A stretch of DNA of 64,000 bases, taken from Alcaligenaceae bacterium (GTDB lineage Bacteria; Pseudomonadota; Gammaproteobacteria; Burkholderiales; Burkholderiaceae_B). The position numbers and the translations under genes were made by a program. This document shows, in pieces, positions 18,036-26,982 of the stretch. The stretch's first letter is position 1; the number at the start of each line of letters is the position of its first letter. The stretch covers positions 87,524 through 151,523 of the forward strand of contig JACCET010000009.1 of NCBI GenBank assembly GCA_013416405.1, written 5' to 3'. The notes beneath the pieces are model-generated. The model saw only the letters and a program-made list of their open reading frames with translations. It had not been told where the DNA came from and searched no databases.

Positions 18036-19076
18036 ATGGAACCAACCTTGAATAATCGCACCGACCAACGCCTTGCAACGCTAAACCTCTGGCTGCAGGA
18101 CATCTCTGGTGCGCACGGCCTGGATATCGCCACGCTACGGCCGGCATCCAGCGACGCCAGCTTTCGTCGCTACTTTCGCCTGCAGGCCGGTGCAGGTACC
18201 GCCATTGTTATGGATGCTCCGCCACAGCAGGAAGACTGCCGTCCATTCTTGCATGTAACAGGCCTGCTGGATCAAGCCGGCGTAAAGGTGCCCGCCGTTC
18301 TGGCACAAAACCTGGACGAAGGCTTTCTGCTGCTGTCCGATTTGGGCGAAAAAACGTATTATCAGGCCATACAGTCGGGGCCTGACGATGTACAGTTGCA
18401 AACTTTGTATCGCAATGCCCTTAGGGCTCTGGTACAGATGCAGCGCGCGCCCACAACCAGCCTGCCCGCCTACGACGCCAATCGCCTGTCACAAGAGCTT
18501 ACTGTTTTTCCTGAATGGTACGCGCAGCGGCATTGCCAGATAGCCCTGGGCGAGGCCGAATTGCAAACCCTGCACGGCATCTTCGACATATTGATAGCCG
18601 ACAATATCCGACAGCCTAACGTATTTGTGCATCGCGACTTTCATTCGCCCAACCTCATGGTCAATCACAACGACCTGCCCGGTGTCATTGATTACCAGGA
18701 TGCCCTGGTCGGCCCCATTACCTACGACATTGCCTCACTGGTCATGGATGCGCGCACAACCTGGGAAGAACCGCAGCAACTGGATTGGGCCATACGCTAT
18801 TGGGAAGCGGCTAAGGCAGCCGGACTGCCCGTGGCACCCGATTTCGCCGACTTCCATCAGGCTTACGAATACATGAGCTTGCAGCGCAACTTACGCATAC
18901 TGGGCGTCTTTGCCCGACTTTCACACCGCGACGGCAAGCATCACTATCTGGATCACATCCCACGCGTGAACGCTTATGTCAGGCAAGTGGCAGGCCGCTA
19001 CAACGCATTCCGCCCCCTGCTGCGCCTGCTGGACAAACTCGAGAACCGCCAGGTAAGCGTCGGGTATACGTTCTGA
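18036..19076 (+). CDS. amgK: N-acetylmuramate/N-acetylglucosamine anomeric kinase AmgK
   Basis: Aminoglycoside-phosphotransferase-fold sugar kinase (346 aa) that phosphorylates MurNAc and GlcNAc at C1, the first step of the cell-wall recycling route that bypasses de novo UDP-MurNAc synthesis. Diagnostic motifs are ASSDASFRRYFR (38-48), the catalytic loop HRDFHSPN (199-206) and the metal-binding IDYQDA (218-223). The next gene is murU, and the pair lies beside lptD exactly as in Pseudomonas. Starts at 17988 (GTG), 18006 and 18036 are all in frame; 18036 is chosen because it puts the conserved motif at the usual distance from the N-terminus. No clear Shine-Dalgarno supports any of them. Confidence 0.88.
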   Translation: MEPTLNNRTDQRLATLNLWLQDISGAHGLDIATLRPASSDASFRRYFRLQAGAGTAIVMDAPPQQEDCRPFLHVTGLLDQAGVKVPAVLAQNLDEGFLLLSDLGEKTYYQAIQSGPDDVQLQTLYRNALRALVQMQRAPTTSLPAYDANRLSQELTVFPEWYAQRHCQIALGEAELQTLHGIFDILIADNIRQPNVFVHRDFHSPNLMVNHNDLPGVIDYQDALVGPITYDIASLVMDARTTWEEPQQLDWAIRYWEAAKAAGLPVAPDFADFHQAYEYMSLQRNLRILGVFARLSHRDGKHHYLDHIPRVNAYVRQVAGRYNAFRPLLRLLDKLENRQVSVGYTF

Positions 19077-19783
19077 TGCGCGCCATGATTCTTGCCGCTG
19101 GTCGTGGCGAGCGCATGCGCCCCCTGACCGATCACACCCCCAAACCGCTGCTCAAGGTCAACGGCAAGCCCCTCATCGTCTGGCATATAGAGCGTCTGGT
19201 TGCAGCCGGCATCACCGAACTGATCATCAACCACGCCTGGCTGGGCAGCCAGATAGAACAAACCCTGGCTGACGGCAGCCCATTCGGCGCGCGTATTACG
19301 TACTCACCCGAGCCACAACCATTGGAAACGGCCGGCGGCATTGCGCAGGCGCTGCCATTTTTCCGTGGCGCCCCCTTTGTGGTGATCAATGGCGATGTCT
19401 GGTGCGACTGGGATCCGGCCCAGGCCATGGTCATTGCTGCCAATCTGAAGCGGCAGGCCAAGCAAGCATGGCTGCTGATGGCCGATAACCCCACCCACCA
19501 TCCGGCGGGCGATTTTCAGTTAAGCCCAGACGGCCTGCTACTGAACAAAAACGAACATGCCAGCAACACTGCGTTGACCTTCACCGGTATAGGCGTATAC
19601 CAGCCCGAACTATTTCAGGGCTTGCCTCAAGGTCAGCCCGCCCCACTGGCGCCGTTGTTACGCCAGGCCATGACGCAGCGTCAGATTTTGGCCGGCCATT
19701 ATCAAGGGGCCTGGGTGGATGTGGGCACGCCCGAACGCCTGGCCGAGCTTGATCATCAGCTTTCACATCAACCGGCCGGCTGA
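19076..19783 (+). CDS. murU: N-acetylmuramate alpha-1-phosphate uridylyltransferase MurU
   Basis: Nucleotidyltransferase (235 aa) that turns MurNAc-1-phosphate and UTP into UDP-MurNAc, the second step of the AmgK-MurU bypass. The N-terminal pyrophosphorylase signature AAGRGERMRPLTDHTPKPLL is intact at about residues 7-26, and VINGDVWCDWDP near residue 103 supplies the metal-binding Asp. Length matches MurU rather than the longer glucose-1-phosphate enzymes. Start and amgK stop overlap (TGATG), so the two are coupled. Because this route bypasses MurA, it is known in Pseudomonas to lower fosfomycin sensitivity; whether that holds here is inference. Confidence 0.9.
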   Translation: MRAMILAAGRGERMRPLTDHTPKPLLKVNGKPLIVWHIERLVAAGITELIINHAWLGSQIEQTLADGSPFGARITYSPEPQPLETAGGIAQALPFFRGAPFVVINGDVWCDWDPAQAMVIAANLKRQAKQAWLLMADNPTHHPAGDFQLSPDGLLLNKNEHASNTALTFTGIGVYQPELFQGLPQGQPAPLAPLLRQAMTQRQILAGHYQGAWVDVGTPERLAELDHQLSHQPAG

Positions 19784-19983
19784 CGCCCAAGGCATGTAAA
19801 GCAAAGCGCGGGCATGCTACGCTTTTGCCTTGGGGCTGTGCACGCTATTATTACAAAACCCCTCAAAGCGAAACCAAACTCCCAGGGCATTGTCGTATTC
19901 AGCACATTCAGTCTATTCTTTAACGTTTTTTTCGCGGTCGGGCAAACTAGCACGCCGCCATGCAATACAGGAAATAATCACCC

Positions 19984-20685
19984 ATGTTCGGTTCCTCTAA
20001 ACGCCACGTATTCAAGCCCACGGCATACGGCACCACCCGCCGCACGCGCCGCATCCCCAGATGGTTGGTCTTGATGCTTACCGGTGTGGTGTTGGGCGCT
20101 GGCGGGCTGTTGTTCCTGCAGAAAAGCTACGGTCCCACACGCTTAACGGTGCAGCAGTCAGAACAACTACACTACGACCTGAACAGCGCCAACATGGACA
20201 AGCAACGGCTGCAAACCGAACTGAGCCGCGAAACCCGTACCCTGACTGAAGTGCGCACGCAGCTGGAATCACAGACCGCCCAGCTGGAAAGCACCAAAGA
20301 CCAGCTGGAACAGGCCAGCAAGGATATCGCCATGTTTGCGCAGGCCATGCCTGCCGATCCTCGCGGCACCTCGCCGGGCATACGCGCCGCTTCGTTCACC
20401 AGCAACGAAGATCAACTGAATTATGAGTTTCTGGTCATGCAAGACGAAGGGAAAACCGCCCTGTTCCAGGGCAAGGTCGAATTGACTGTGGCTGGCCGTT
20501 ATAGCAACAGGAAGTCGGGGCATATAGACCTGCCCGCCTTTGATCTGAATCTCGAGCGCTACAGCCACGTAGACGGAAGCGCTCCCATGCCTGAAGGATT
20601 CACTCCCCGGGAAGTCACGATCAAGATCATGCGTAACGGCTCGGATAAAGTCGTTGGTACACGCACCATACGCGTCATCCGGTAA
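19984..20685 (+). CDS. Membrane-anchored coiled-coil protein of unknown function (DUF6776-like)
   Basis: A 233-aa protein with a basic cytoplasmic start (RRTRRIPRW), one transmembrane segment (about 26-46, LVLMLTGVVLGAGGLLFLQ), a coiled coil (about 55-115, heptad-like LTEVRTQLESQTAQLESTKDQ) and a C-terminal beta-rich domain of about 110 residues. This layout matches a family found in Burkholderiales with no known function. It follows murU by 200 bases on the same strand and converges on the ABC transporter with a 10-base gap. In the 200-base gap before it I see only AT-rich sequence and no clear structure. Confidence 0.7.
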   Translation: MFGSSKRHVFKPTAYGTTRRTRRIPRWLVLMLTGVVLGAGGLLFLQKSYGPTRLTVQQSEQLHYDLNSANMDKQRLQTELSRETRTLTEVRTQLESQTAQLESTKDQLEQASKDIAMFAQAMPADPRGTSPGIRAASFTSNEDQLNYEFLVMQDEGKTALFQGKVELTVAGRYSNRKSGHIDLPAFDLNLERYSHVDGSAPMPEGFTPREVTIKIMRNGSDKVVGTRTIRVIR

Positions 20686-20695
20686 TTCCTATGGA

Positions 20696-21424
20696 TCAGG
20701 CCACGTGCTGCAAAAAGTCTTTCAGGCGCTGGCTGGGGGGATTGCTCAGCAGTTCGGCCGGAGGGCCATCTTCTGAAATCTTGCCCTGATCGATAAAGAT
20801 CAGGCGGGTGCCCACCTTGCGGGCAAATTCCATTTCGTGGGTGACCACCACCATGGTCATGCCTTCCTCGGCAACATCCTGCATAACTTTAAGCACCTCG
20901 TGGCGCAGCTCGGGATCGAGCGCAGAGGTGGGCTCGTCGAACAGCATGAGTTTGGGCCGGATGGCCAGCGCCCGTGCAATCGCTACGCGCTGCTGTTGCC
21001 CGCCCGAAAGCTGACCAGGATAATTGTTCGTTTTTTCTGCAAGGCCTACCTTGTCGAGCAAGGCCTTGGCCTCTTCGCGCGCCTTGGACCGGCTGACACC
21101 ACGAGTGTGTACCGGCCCGAACATGACATTTTCCAGGGCAGTCAGTTGGGGAAACAGATTGAATTGCTGAAACACCATACCGGCCTCACGGCGCAGCTCG
21201 CGCACCTGAGGCCCGCTGCCAAGCACACTTAGACCGTTGACGATGATATCGCCGCCTTCTATGGTTTCCAGTACATTGATGCAGCGCAAGAATGTGGATT
21301 TACCCGAGCCGGACGGCCCGACAACCACCACGACCTCGCCCTGCTCTATGGTCATGTCTATGCCATTCAGGACGGTGCTGCTTCCAAAGCGCTTGACGAC
21401 ATTTTTGAATTCAACAATGCTCAT
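20696..21424 (-). CDS. glnQ: Polar amino-acid ABC transporter, ATP-binding protein
   Basis: ATPase (242 aa) of a PAAT-family importer. Walker [10 protein letters not shown] is at about 34, the Q-loop in VFQQFNLFP, the signature [15 protein letters not shown] at about 134, Walker [15 protein letters not shown] and the switch His in [10 protein letters not shown]. The ATG at 21424 overlaps the permease stop (ATGA), fixing the start against an upstream in-frame start at 21511. Encoded with the permease and binding protein; the substrate (glutamine, glutamate, aspartate or similar) is not determined, so the symbol is by similarity only. Confidence 0.9.
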   Translation of the reverse strand: MSIVEFKNVVKRFGSSTVLNGIDMTIEQGEVVVVVGPSGSGKSTFLRCINVLETIEGGDIIVNGLSVLGSGPQVRELRREAGMVFQQFNLFPQLTALENVMFGPVHTRGVSRSKAREEAKALLDKVGLAEKTNNYPGQLSGGQQQRVAIARALAIRPKLMLFDEPTSALDPELRHEVLKVMQDVAEEGMTMVVVTHEMEFARKVGTRLIFIDQGKISEDGPPAELLSNPPSQRLKDFLQHVA

Positions 21425-22269
21425 ACGATTTGCGTCCTGTGTTCGATGAATTTGAGCGTGAGCGCAATAATTCCGGTCAGGATCAGATACAGCACCGCTA
21501 CAGCGCCCCATATTTCAACCGAACGGAAGTTGCCCGCAATAATTTCCTGCCCCTGGCGCGTAAGTTCAGCAACACCAATCACGATAAACAGGGATGAATC
21601 CTTAAGGCTGATGATGCATTGGTTGCCCATCGCCGGTATCATGCGGCGCAAGGCTACCGGGCCAATGATATAGGCAAGTATCTTGTAAAAAGGCAGGCCC
21701 ATGGCCTGACCAGCTTCTTTTAACCCCTTGGGCACCGACAGCAAGGCGCCACGCACGATTTCTGCAATATAGGCGCCCGAATTGATGACCAGGGTAAAGA
21801 TAGCCGCCAGCAGGGCATCTATACGCCAGCCAAATATCAACGGCAGGGCAAAATAGATAAACATGACCTGCACTACTATGGGCGTGCCGCGTATCACCAG
21901 AATATACAGTTGCGCCAGGAACGACAGCGCCATGGGAATATAGGCCGAAAAACGCAGCAGCAACAGCACGACCAACACGATCTGTAACGCCAACCAGGCC
22001 CAATCTGGTACACCCGAGAGCACGGTGCTGCCCACCCACGACGCCAGCTGCAGCAATATATAGAATGCAATAAGAGAAGCAATGGCGATTGCCGCGTTCT
22101 TCCAGGTAACGGGCACCCTGACGTAAGTGGTTATCACTCCCGTCAGGAAGCCCAACAAGGTGCCGCCGATCAAACCAAGCAAGGTGATTTTAATCGTCAT
22201 TTTTGTGCCTTCAAGCAGACTGGGCATGGCATCCCAAATGACTGACCATTCAAAAGTCACGTTGATCAC
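21421..22269 (-). CDS. Polar amino-acid ABC transporter permease with extended N-terminal half
   Basis: Membrane permease (282 aa) of the HisM/GlnP type. The EAA loop reads [25 protein letters not shown] near residue 195. Typical members have about 220 residues. The extra length lies between the first membrane segment ([17 protein letters not shown]) and the conserved [14 protein letters not shown] core: about 60 residues with two more hydrophobic stretches ([16 protein letters not shown] and [13 protein letters not shown]). Such long forms are known among glutamine/arginine-type permeases. It overlaps the ATPase gene and is separated from the binding-protein gene by a strong hairpin at 22321-22355. 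Confidence 0.88.
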   Translation of the reverse strand: MINVTFEWSVIWDAMPSLLEGTKMTIKITLLGLIGGTLLGFLTGVITTYVRVPVTWKNAAIAIASLIAFYILLQLASWVGSTVLSGVPDWAWLALQIVLVVLLLLRFSAYIPMALSFLAQLYILVIRGTPIVVQVMFIYFALPLIFGWRIDALLAAIFTLVINSGAYIAEIVRGALLSVPKGLKEAGQAMGLPFYKILAYIIGPVALRRMIPAMGNQCIISLKDSSLFIVIGVAELTRQGQEIIAGNFRSVEIWGAVAVLYLILTGIIALTLKFIEHRTQIV

Positions 22270-22320
22270 CTTAAAAAATGAGCGCAGCCAAGCAGCGGCA
22301 GACGCTGTTCAAAACGAAAA

Positions 22321-22355
22321 ACGGCGACCTGGTGCTGAAAACACCTGATCGCCGT
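22321..22355 (-). terminator. Intercistronic hairpin with T-run between binding protein and permease
   Basis: On the minus strand ACGGCGA...TCGCCGT pairs over 7 bp, extended inward by GGTG/CACC, and is followed by TTTTTCGTTTTG. It begins 16 bases after the binding-protein stop and ends about 50 bases before the permease start. It has the form of an intrinsic terminator; within a transporter operon it would let part of the transcription through and favour the binding protein. Confidence 0.6.
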
Positions 22356-22370
22356 AAGAGCCATATCAGA

Positions 22371-23126
22371 TTACTGAACCTTTTGGCCAAACCATTTTTC
22401 GTAGATGGCGTCGTACTGGCCATTGTCTTGCAAGGCTTTAAGCGCCTTGTTCACAACGGGAACCAGCTCGCTTCCCTTGGGAAAGGCAATGCCGTAGAAG
22501 TCGCCGCTTTTAAGCGAACCCACTACTTTCACGCGGTCTTTACCGCCGGTCTTGGCAAAATACTGAAGATTAGGCGTGTCGTGCACAACGGCGTCAACGC
22601 GCCCGGTGGCGAGTTCAAGAAAGGCATTGTCGATATTGGGAAACAATTTCAGCTTGGCGCCCGGAACGTTCTCTTTCAGGTAATCAACGGTGGCTGTGCC
22701 TATCTTGACCGCGACCATCTTGCCATCTAGGTCTTGAGCCGTCTTGAGTGTGTTGTTGTCTTTGTTGACCAATAAAGCCAGACCGCTTTCATAATAGGGA
22801 TCGGAAAAATCGATCACCTTCTTGCGATCGTCGCGTATGGTGATACCGGCTAGGGCGGCGTCGATGTTGCGAGTTTGCAGGCCGGGAATGATGCCGTTGA
22901 AGTCCATGGGGCGCAGGCTGTACTTAAGGCCGGCTTGCTGGGCAATGGCTTCCCACAGCTCGATGTCGAAGCCCGTATATTTGCCATCTTGCTTGAACTC
23001 AAAAGGAACGAAGGCTGTATCGGTTGCGATCAGCAGTTCTCGGTCTTGGGCAAGCGCGCTGCCAGTAGGCAAGGCCAGTGCCAGGGCTAGACCGGCTAAG
23101 CCTGCCAGCATTTTATTCTTGATCAT
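22371..23126 (-). CDS. Polar amino-acid ABC transporter, periplasmic binding protein
   Basis: Family 3 extracellular solute-binding protein (251 aa). The signal peptide is [27 protein letters not shown] with cleavage after ALA-Q. The mature part shows [24 protein letters not shown], the family signature, and [15 protein letters not shown], a typical ligand-contact strand. The ATG at 23126 has a Shine-Dalgarno AAGGAG. It is the first gene of the binding protein-permease-ATPase operon. A glutamine or other polar amino-acid ligand is likely by family, but not proven. Confidence 0.9.
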   Translation of the reverse strand: MIKNKMLAGLAGLALALALPTGSALAQDRELLIATDTAFVPFEFKQDGKYTGFDIELWEAIAQQAGLKYSLRPMDFNGIIPGLQTRNIDAALAGITIRDDRKKVIDFSDPYYESGLALLVNKDNNTLKTAQDLDGKMVAVKIGTATVDYLKENVPGAKLKLFPNIDNAFLELATGRVDAVVHDTPNLQYFAKTGGKDRVKVVGSLKSGDFYGIAFPKGSELVPVVNKALKALQDNGQYDAIYEKWFGQKVQ

Positions 23127-23225
23127 GTATGACTCCTTGTAATGGACGACTGGTGCCCTGCAATGGGGCAATGGCGCTACCTGTTGCTTATGGAAACAGG
23201 CATTACAGCGTATGGTAACCGAAAA

Positions 23226-23246
23226 AAAGCGGCCATAAGCCGCTTT
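23226..23246 (-). terminator. Intrinsic terminator after metQ
   Basis: On the minus strand AAAGCGGC-TTATG-GCCGCTTT is followed by further T residues (TTTTTTTCGG read through the stem end). It lies 24 bases downstream of the metQ stop and upstream of the next transporter operon's promoter region. Confidence 0.8.
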
Positions 23247-23269
23247 GTACAGGTGAAGTCCGGTGCTGT

Positions 23270-24055
23270 TTAAAAGGCCGGAACAATGGCACCCTTGTAC
23301 TTTTCTTCAATGAACTGACGAGTTTCGGGGCTGTTCAGCGCCTGAATCAGCTTCTTCACAGCGGCGTCATCTTTCTTGGCCTGAGTAGTGACGACGATGT
23401 TGGCGTACGGCGAATCGGCCCCTTCAATAAACAAAGCGTCGTTAAGCGGATTCAAGCCGGCTTCCAACGCATAGTTGGTGTTGATGAGTGCAAGATCAAC
23501 GTCAGGCAGCACACGCGGCAAGGTTGCCGCTTCCAATTCGCGGAACTTCAACTTCTTGGGGTTCTCGACGACATCACGGGACGTGGCCAGGATATTCGAA
23601 GGATCCTTCAGCTTGATCAGACCTTGCTTTTGCAACAACAGCAAAGCGCGGGCGCCGTTGGATGGATCGTTCGGCAAGGCAATCTGCGCTCCCTCTTTCA
23701 GATCCTTGATATCCTTGATCTTGTCAGAGTAGGCGCCAAAGGGCTCTACATGAACCAGGCCCACAGTAACCAGCCCGGTTTTATGCTCTTTATTGAAAGA
23801 GTCCAGATAAGGCTGGTGCTGGAAGAAGTTCACATCGATTTGACCATCGGCCACCTGCTGGTTGGGCTGCACGTAATCGGTAAACACCTTGATATCCAGC
23901 TCAACGCCATCTTTGGCTAGAACAGGCTTGACCAGTTCCAGCAGCTCGGCATGAGGGACCGGGGTAGCGGCAACACTGAGTGTTTCCGCATGCACGGCAG
24001 CACCGCCCAACAGCGCGAAAACGGCGGCAGCCGATACGATTTTCTTCAAAAACAT
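23270..24055 (-). CDS. metQ: Methionine ABC transporter substrate-binding protein (NlpA/MetQ family)
   Basis: Methionine-binding protein (261 aa) of the NlpA family. The signal peptide [24 protein letters not shown] has no lipobox cysteine, so the protein should be soluble in the periplasm rather than a lipoprotein like E. coli MetQ. Family motifs are [28 protein letters not shown] ([13 protein letters not shown]) and [14 protein letters not shown]. The ATG at 24055 is preferred to an in-frame TTG two codons earlier. It is the last gene of metN-metI-metQ and is followed by an intrinsic terminator. Confidence 0.93.
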   Translation of the reverse strand: MFLKKIVSAAAVFALLGGAAVHAETLSVAATPVPHAELLELVKPVLAKDGVELDIKVFTDYVQPNQQVADGQIDVNFFQHQPYLDSFNKEHKTGLVTVGLVHVEPFGAYSDKIKDIKDLKEGAQIALPNDPSNGARALLLLQKQGLIKLKDPSNILATSRDVVENPKKLKFRELEAATLPRVLPDVDLALINTNYALEAGLNPLNDALFIEGADSPYANIVVTTQAKKDDAAVKKLIQALNSPETRQFIEEKYKGAIVPAF

Positions 24056-24074
24056 GCACAACTCCTTAAAAATA

Positions 24075-24734
24075 TTATTTTCGGTTCAGCCTGGCCACCA
24101 GGCGATCACCAAAAACCTGCAATAGCTGAACCATCACTACAAGTATGACTACCGTCACGACCATGACATCGGTCTGGTAGCGCTGATAACCGAAACGCAA
24201 GGCCAGGTCGCCCAGGCCACCTCCACCTATCACGCCCGACATGGCCGAATACCCAACCAAAGCAATGGCCGTCACGATCATGGCCGCCACGATGCCTGTG
24301 GTTGCCTCGGGCACCAGCGCCCACAACACAGTCTGCTTTGAATTCGCCCCCATGGCGCGGCAGGCTTCCGATACACCCGGATCCAGTTCACGCAACACAT
24401 TTTCGACCAGGCGCGCAAAGAAAGGCGCGGCACTGGCGACCAGCGGGGGCACAGCGCCCTGCACGCCCAGCGATGTACCCGCCAGGACTCGCGTCATAGG
24501 AATCATCACAATCAACAAAATCAGAAAAGGCACTGATCGCAACACATTCACGACCAATGACAAGACATGATAGATGGGGCCATTGTCCAGCATCTGGTTT
24601 TTGCTGGTCAGGAACAAGACTATGCCCAGAGGCAAACCTATCAAAATCGTAAACAGCAGGGAAAATCCCGTCATGAGCAAGGTGTCGATGGTTGCTTCAC
24701 CAATCAGCGCCCAATCCATATTGGCAAATATCAT
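24075..24734 (-). CDS. metI: Methionine ABC transporter permease
   Basis: MetI (219 aa), the membrane permease of the MetNIQ methionine importer. Five hydrophobic segments are visible; the EAA loop is EACRAMGANSKQTVLWALVPEA. The ATG at 24734 overlaps the metN stop (ATGA); an in-frame start six codons earlier is less likely. It precedes metQ by 19 bases. Confidence 0.93.
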   Translation of the reverse strand: MIFANMDWALIGEATIDTLLMTGFSLLFTILIGLPLGIVLFLTSKNQMLDNGPIYHVLSLVVNVLRSVPFLILLIVMIPMTRVLAGTSLGVQGAVPPLVASAAPFFARLVENVLRELDPGVSEACRAMGANSKQTVLWALVPEATTGIVAAMIVTAIALVGYSAMSGVIGGGGLGDLALRFGYQRYQTDVMVVTVVILVVMVQLLQVFGDRLVARLNRK

Positions 24735-25741
24735 GGTTTCAGCTCCTCGCACTGCACACCCTGGGCGGCAAATAGGCCTGCCAGCCTGTCTTGCGCCTGG
24801 GCATCACCTTGTATAGACAGCACCAACTGGCCATAAGGCGTATCTTTGATGCGGCTGACCGAGCCTTGCAAAATACTCAGATCCAGATTCAGTTCGCGGC
24901 TGGCCCGGCTAAGCATGGGTTGCACCGTTGCATCGCCACGAAAACTCAATCTGACCAGCCTGCCTGAAATGCCTTGCGCCATATCACGCCAGCCTTCGGC
25001 ATCCATGCCGCTTTCCGACAGCAGTGCCTGCGTGACCTGGTGTTGCGGGTGCAGGAATACGTCAAGCACTTCACCGCATTCGACTATTCGTCCGGCATCA
25101 ATCACCGCCACCCGGTCGCACACGCTACGGATTACATCCATGCCATGCGTAATCAGCACTATGGTCAGGCCCAGACGCTTGTTGATATCGAGCAACAGCC
25201 GCAAAATGGATTGCGTGGTTTCCGGGTCTAGTGCCGAAGTGGCTTCGTCGCACAACAACAATTCGGGGCCGCTGGCCAGCGCCCTGGCAATACCCACGCG
25301 CTGCTGCTGACCGCCCGACAACTGACGCGGATATTTCCGGGCATGCTCGGTCAGTCCGACCAGTGCCAGCACTTCATGCGCGCGCTGGATCTGCTCTGCC
25401 CGACGCATACCCGCCAGGCGCAGCGGGAAGCAGACATTGTCGATAACGGTACGCGAACGCAGCAGGTTGAAATGCTGAAATACCATGCCCACGCCCTGCC
25501 GGAATTGGCGCAGCTGCGCTTCGCTCAGCTGGGTGATATTCTGCTCACGCACCCAGACCTCGCCCAGCGTCGGGCGCTCTAGCAGATTGAGCATGCGTAT
25601 CAGTGTGCTTTTTCCTGCACCCGAACGGCCAATAATGCCGAACACCTCGCCCTGCTTGATGTGCAGGTCGACGCCGTCCAGAGCGTGCGACACGCGCCCG
25701 GGTGACTCGTAGGTTTTACGGATATTTTCTAAGCGGATCAA
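24731..25741 (-). CDS. metN: Methionine ABC transporter ATP-binding protein
   Basis: MetN (336 aa) drives D/L-methionine import. Walker A GRSGAGKST (about 38), signature [15 protein letters not shown] (about 140), Walker B LLLCDEATSALDPET and switch His ITHGMDV are present. After the ATPase domain a C-terminal NIL/ACT-like domain (about 255-336, VRLSFRGDATVQPMLSRAS...) provides methionine trans-inhibition in characterised homologues. It is the first gene of metNIQ. The 204 bases upstream are AT-rich and hold the operon promoter region and the tRNA-Lys terminator; I see no SAM riboswitch. Confidence 0.95.
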   Translation of the reverse strand: MIRLENIRKTYESPGRVSHALDGVDLHIKQGEVFGIIGRSGAGKSTLIRMLNLLERPTLGEVWVREQNITQLSEAQLRQFRQGVGMVFQHFNLLRSRTVIDNVCFPLRLAGMRRAEQIQRAHEVLALVGLTEHARKYPRQLSGGQQQRVGIARALASGPELLLCDEATSALDPETTQSILRLLLDINKRLGLTIVLITHGMDVIRSVCDRVAVIDAGRIVECGEVLDVFLHPQHQVTQALLSESGMDAEGWRDMAQGISGRLVRLSFRGDATVQPMLSRASRELNLDLSILQGSVSRIKDTPYGQLVLSIQGDAQAQDRLAGLFAAQGVQCEELKP

Positions 25742-25900
25742 AATACAGACAAATCGGGTAGTAAAGTGATTTCAGGTAACGGGGCTCACTGCAATAAGCC
25801 CATAATTTAACATCACCAAAAGAAATTATTAACCACCACTACATATCTTTTAGGCATATTGAATATACTAAAAAATCATGAAGCGAGCGCGCAAAAGAAA

Positions 25901-25924
25901 GGGCAGCTTTTAAAAAAGCTGCCC
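25901..25924 (-). terminator. Intrinsic terminator of tRNA-Lys
   Basis: GGGCAGCTTTT pairs with AAAAGCTGCCC around an A/T-rich loop; on the minus strand the stem is followed by TTTCTTTT. It lies about 20 bases beyond the tRNA 3' end. Confidence 0.8.
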
Positions 25925-25945
25925 GAACTTTAAAACTAGGTGATT

Positions 25946-26021
25946 TGGTGGGTCGTGCGCGGCTCGAACGCGCGACCATCGGATTAAAAGTCCGGTGCTC
26001 TACCAACTGAGCTAACGACCC
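25946..26021 (-). tRNA. tRNA-Lys (UUU)
   Basis: Read on the minus strand, a 76-nt cloverleaf starts GGGTCGTTAGCTCAGTTGG, has the anticodon loop CTTTTAA (anticodon UUU, lysine), a variable region then the T arm GCGCGTTCGAGCCGCGC, and closes with ACGACCC-A-CCA. The 7-bp acceptor stem is perfect and the CCA end is encoded. Confidence 0.97.
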
Positions 26022-26035
26022 AACCTAAGACAGCT

Positions 26036-26064
26036 ATTATGACGCCTTTTTTTTTCACTGTCAA
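26036..26064 (-). promoter_or_regulatory. Promoter of tRNA-Lys
   Basis: On the minus strand TTGACA (26064-26059), a 17-base spacer containing a run of nine A, and CATAAT (26041-26036) form a near-consensus sigma-70 promoter. The expected start is about 8 bases before the tRNA 5' end. Confidence 0.85.
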
Positions 26065-26136
26065 ATTGCAACCGGCAATAAATGCAGTCTTATGATTGGT
26101 GGATTACGATGCAATCTTCCCCAGTACTTATGAAAA

Positions 26137-26934
26137 ATGATCATGCCCTCTGCCCGCAATCCCATACGCCTGAGTATACTTTCAGACCTGCATTTAAGCC
26201 GGGGTGGCCTGCCCCTGCCCTCGACCGAATCCGACATCGTCATACTTGCAGGCGACATCAGCCGACCAAAGGAAGCCATCGCATGGGCCCGCTCGTTTAC
26301 TCAGCCTGTATTGTATGTGGCGGGCAACCATGAGTTCTACGGCGGCGGCATAAAGGAAACCATAGCTCAGCTGAAGCACTATGCCCAAGACACGCAAATA
26401 CATGTGCTTGATAACGAGGCGGTCGTACTGCACGGCATACGCTTTCTTGGCAGCACGCTATGGACGGACTTTAATCTGGACGGCCCCGGCAAGGCCCGTG
26501 AACTGGCCATTGCCCAAGCGCTCAAGTACAACTACGACTTCAGCCGCATCCAATCAGACTCCAAGCCCGGGACTCCATTCAGCCCCGATGATGTCGAAAC
26601 CTTGTTCAGGCGTAATCAGGCATGGCTGCGGCAAAGCCTGGCGACGGATTTCGATGGGCCGACGGTCGTCATCACCCACCACGCACCGTCCCCGAAAAGC
26701 ATACATCCGCGATTTTCGGGCTCGCCCATCAACACTTGTTTCGTTTCCAACAGCGAAGATTTGATGAATCCGGGCCAGCCCGCCTTATGGATACATGGCC
26801 ATACACACGACAGCTTCGACTATCAGGTCAATGGCACGCGCGTGATCTGCAACCCGCGCGGCTACGCCAAAGACGGGCACAACGAAAACCAACACTTTGA
26901 TCCTGATCTGGTTGTCACGCTGAACACGGCGTAA
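26137..26934 (+). CDS. Calcineurin-like metallophosphoesterase
   Basis: A 265-aa metallophosphoesterase. All metal-binding blocks are present: SDLHLS (about 17-22), GDIS (about 39), GNHEFY (about 63), THHAPS (about 183) and GHTHDSFDY (about 219). This is the class II calcineurin-like fold used by phosphatases, phosphodiesterases and some nucleases; the substrate is unknown. An in-frame ATG at 26143 is an alternative start. It is divergent from tRNA-Lys and converges on the GH31 gene with a shared terminator. Confidence 0.87.
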   Translation: MIMPSARNPIRLSILSDLHLSRGGLPLPSTESDIVILAGDISRPKEAIAWARSFTQPVLYVAGNHEFYGGGIKETIAQLKHYAQDTQIHVLDNEAVVLHGIRFLGSTLWTDFNLDGPGKARELAIAQALKYNYDFSRIQSDSKPGTPFSPDDVETLFRRNQAWLRQSLATDFDGPTVVITHHAPSPKSIHPRFSGSPINTCFVSNSEDLMNPGQPALWIHGHTHDSFDYQVNGTRVICNPRGYAKDGHNENQHFDPDLVVTLNTA

Positions 26935-26956
26935 AAAAAGGGCTTGCGCCCTTTTT
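26935..26956. terminator. Bidirectional terminator between metallophosphoesterase and GH31 gene
   Basis: AAAAAGGGC-TTGC-GCCCTTTTT: a 9-bp stem whose flanks give a T-run on both strands. It follows the plus-strand stop directly and lies 27 bases past the minus-strand stop at 26983. Confidence 0.8.
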
Positions 26957-26982
26957 CATGGAGTGAGTCATCGCAGCAAACG

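Noticed and set aside
25742..25945. SAM riboswitch before metN
   Set aside because: The AT-rich leader shows no SAM-I or SAM-II consensus; only the tRNA-Lys terminator is recognisable.
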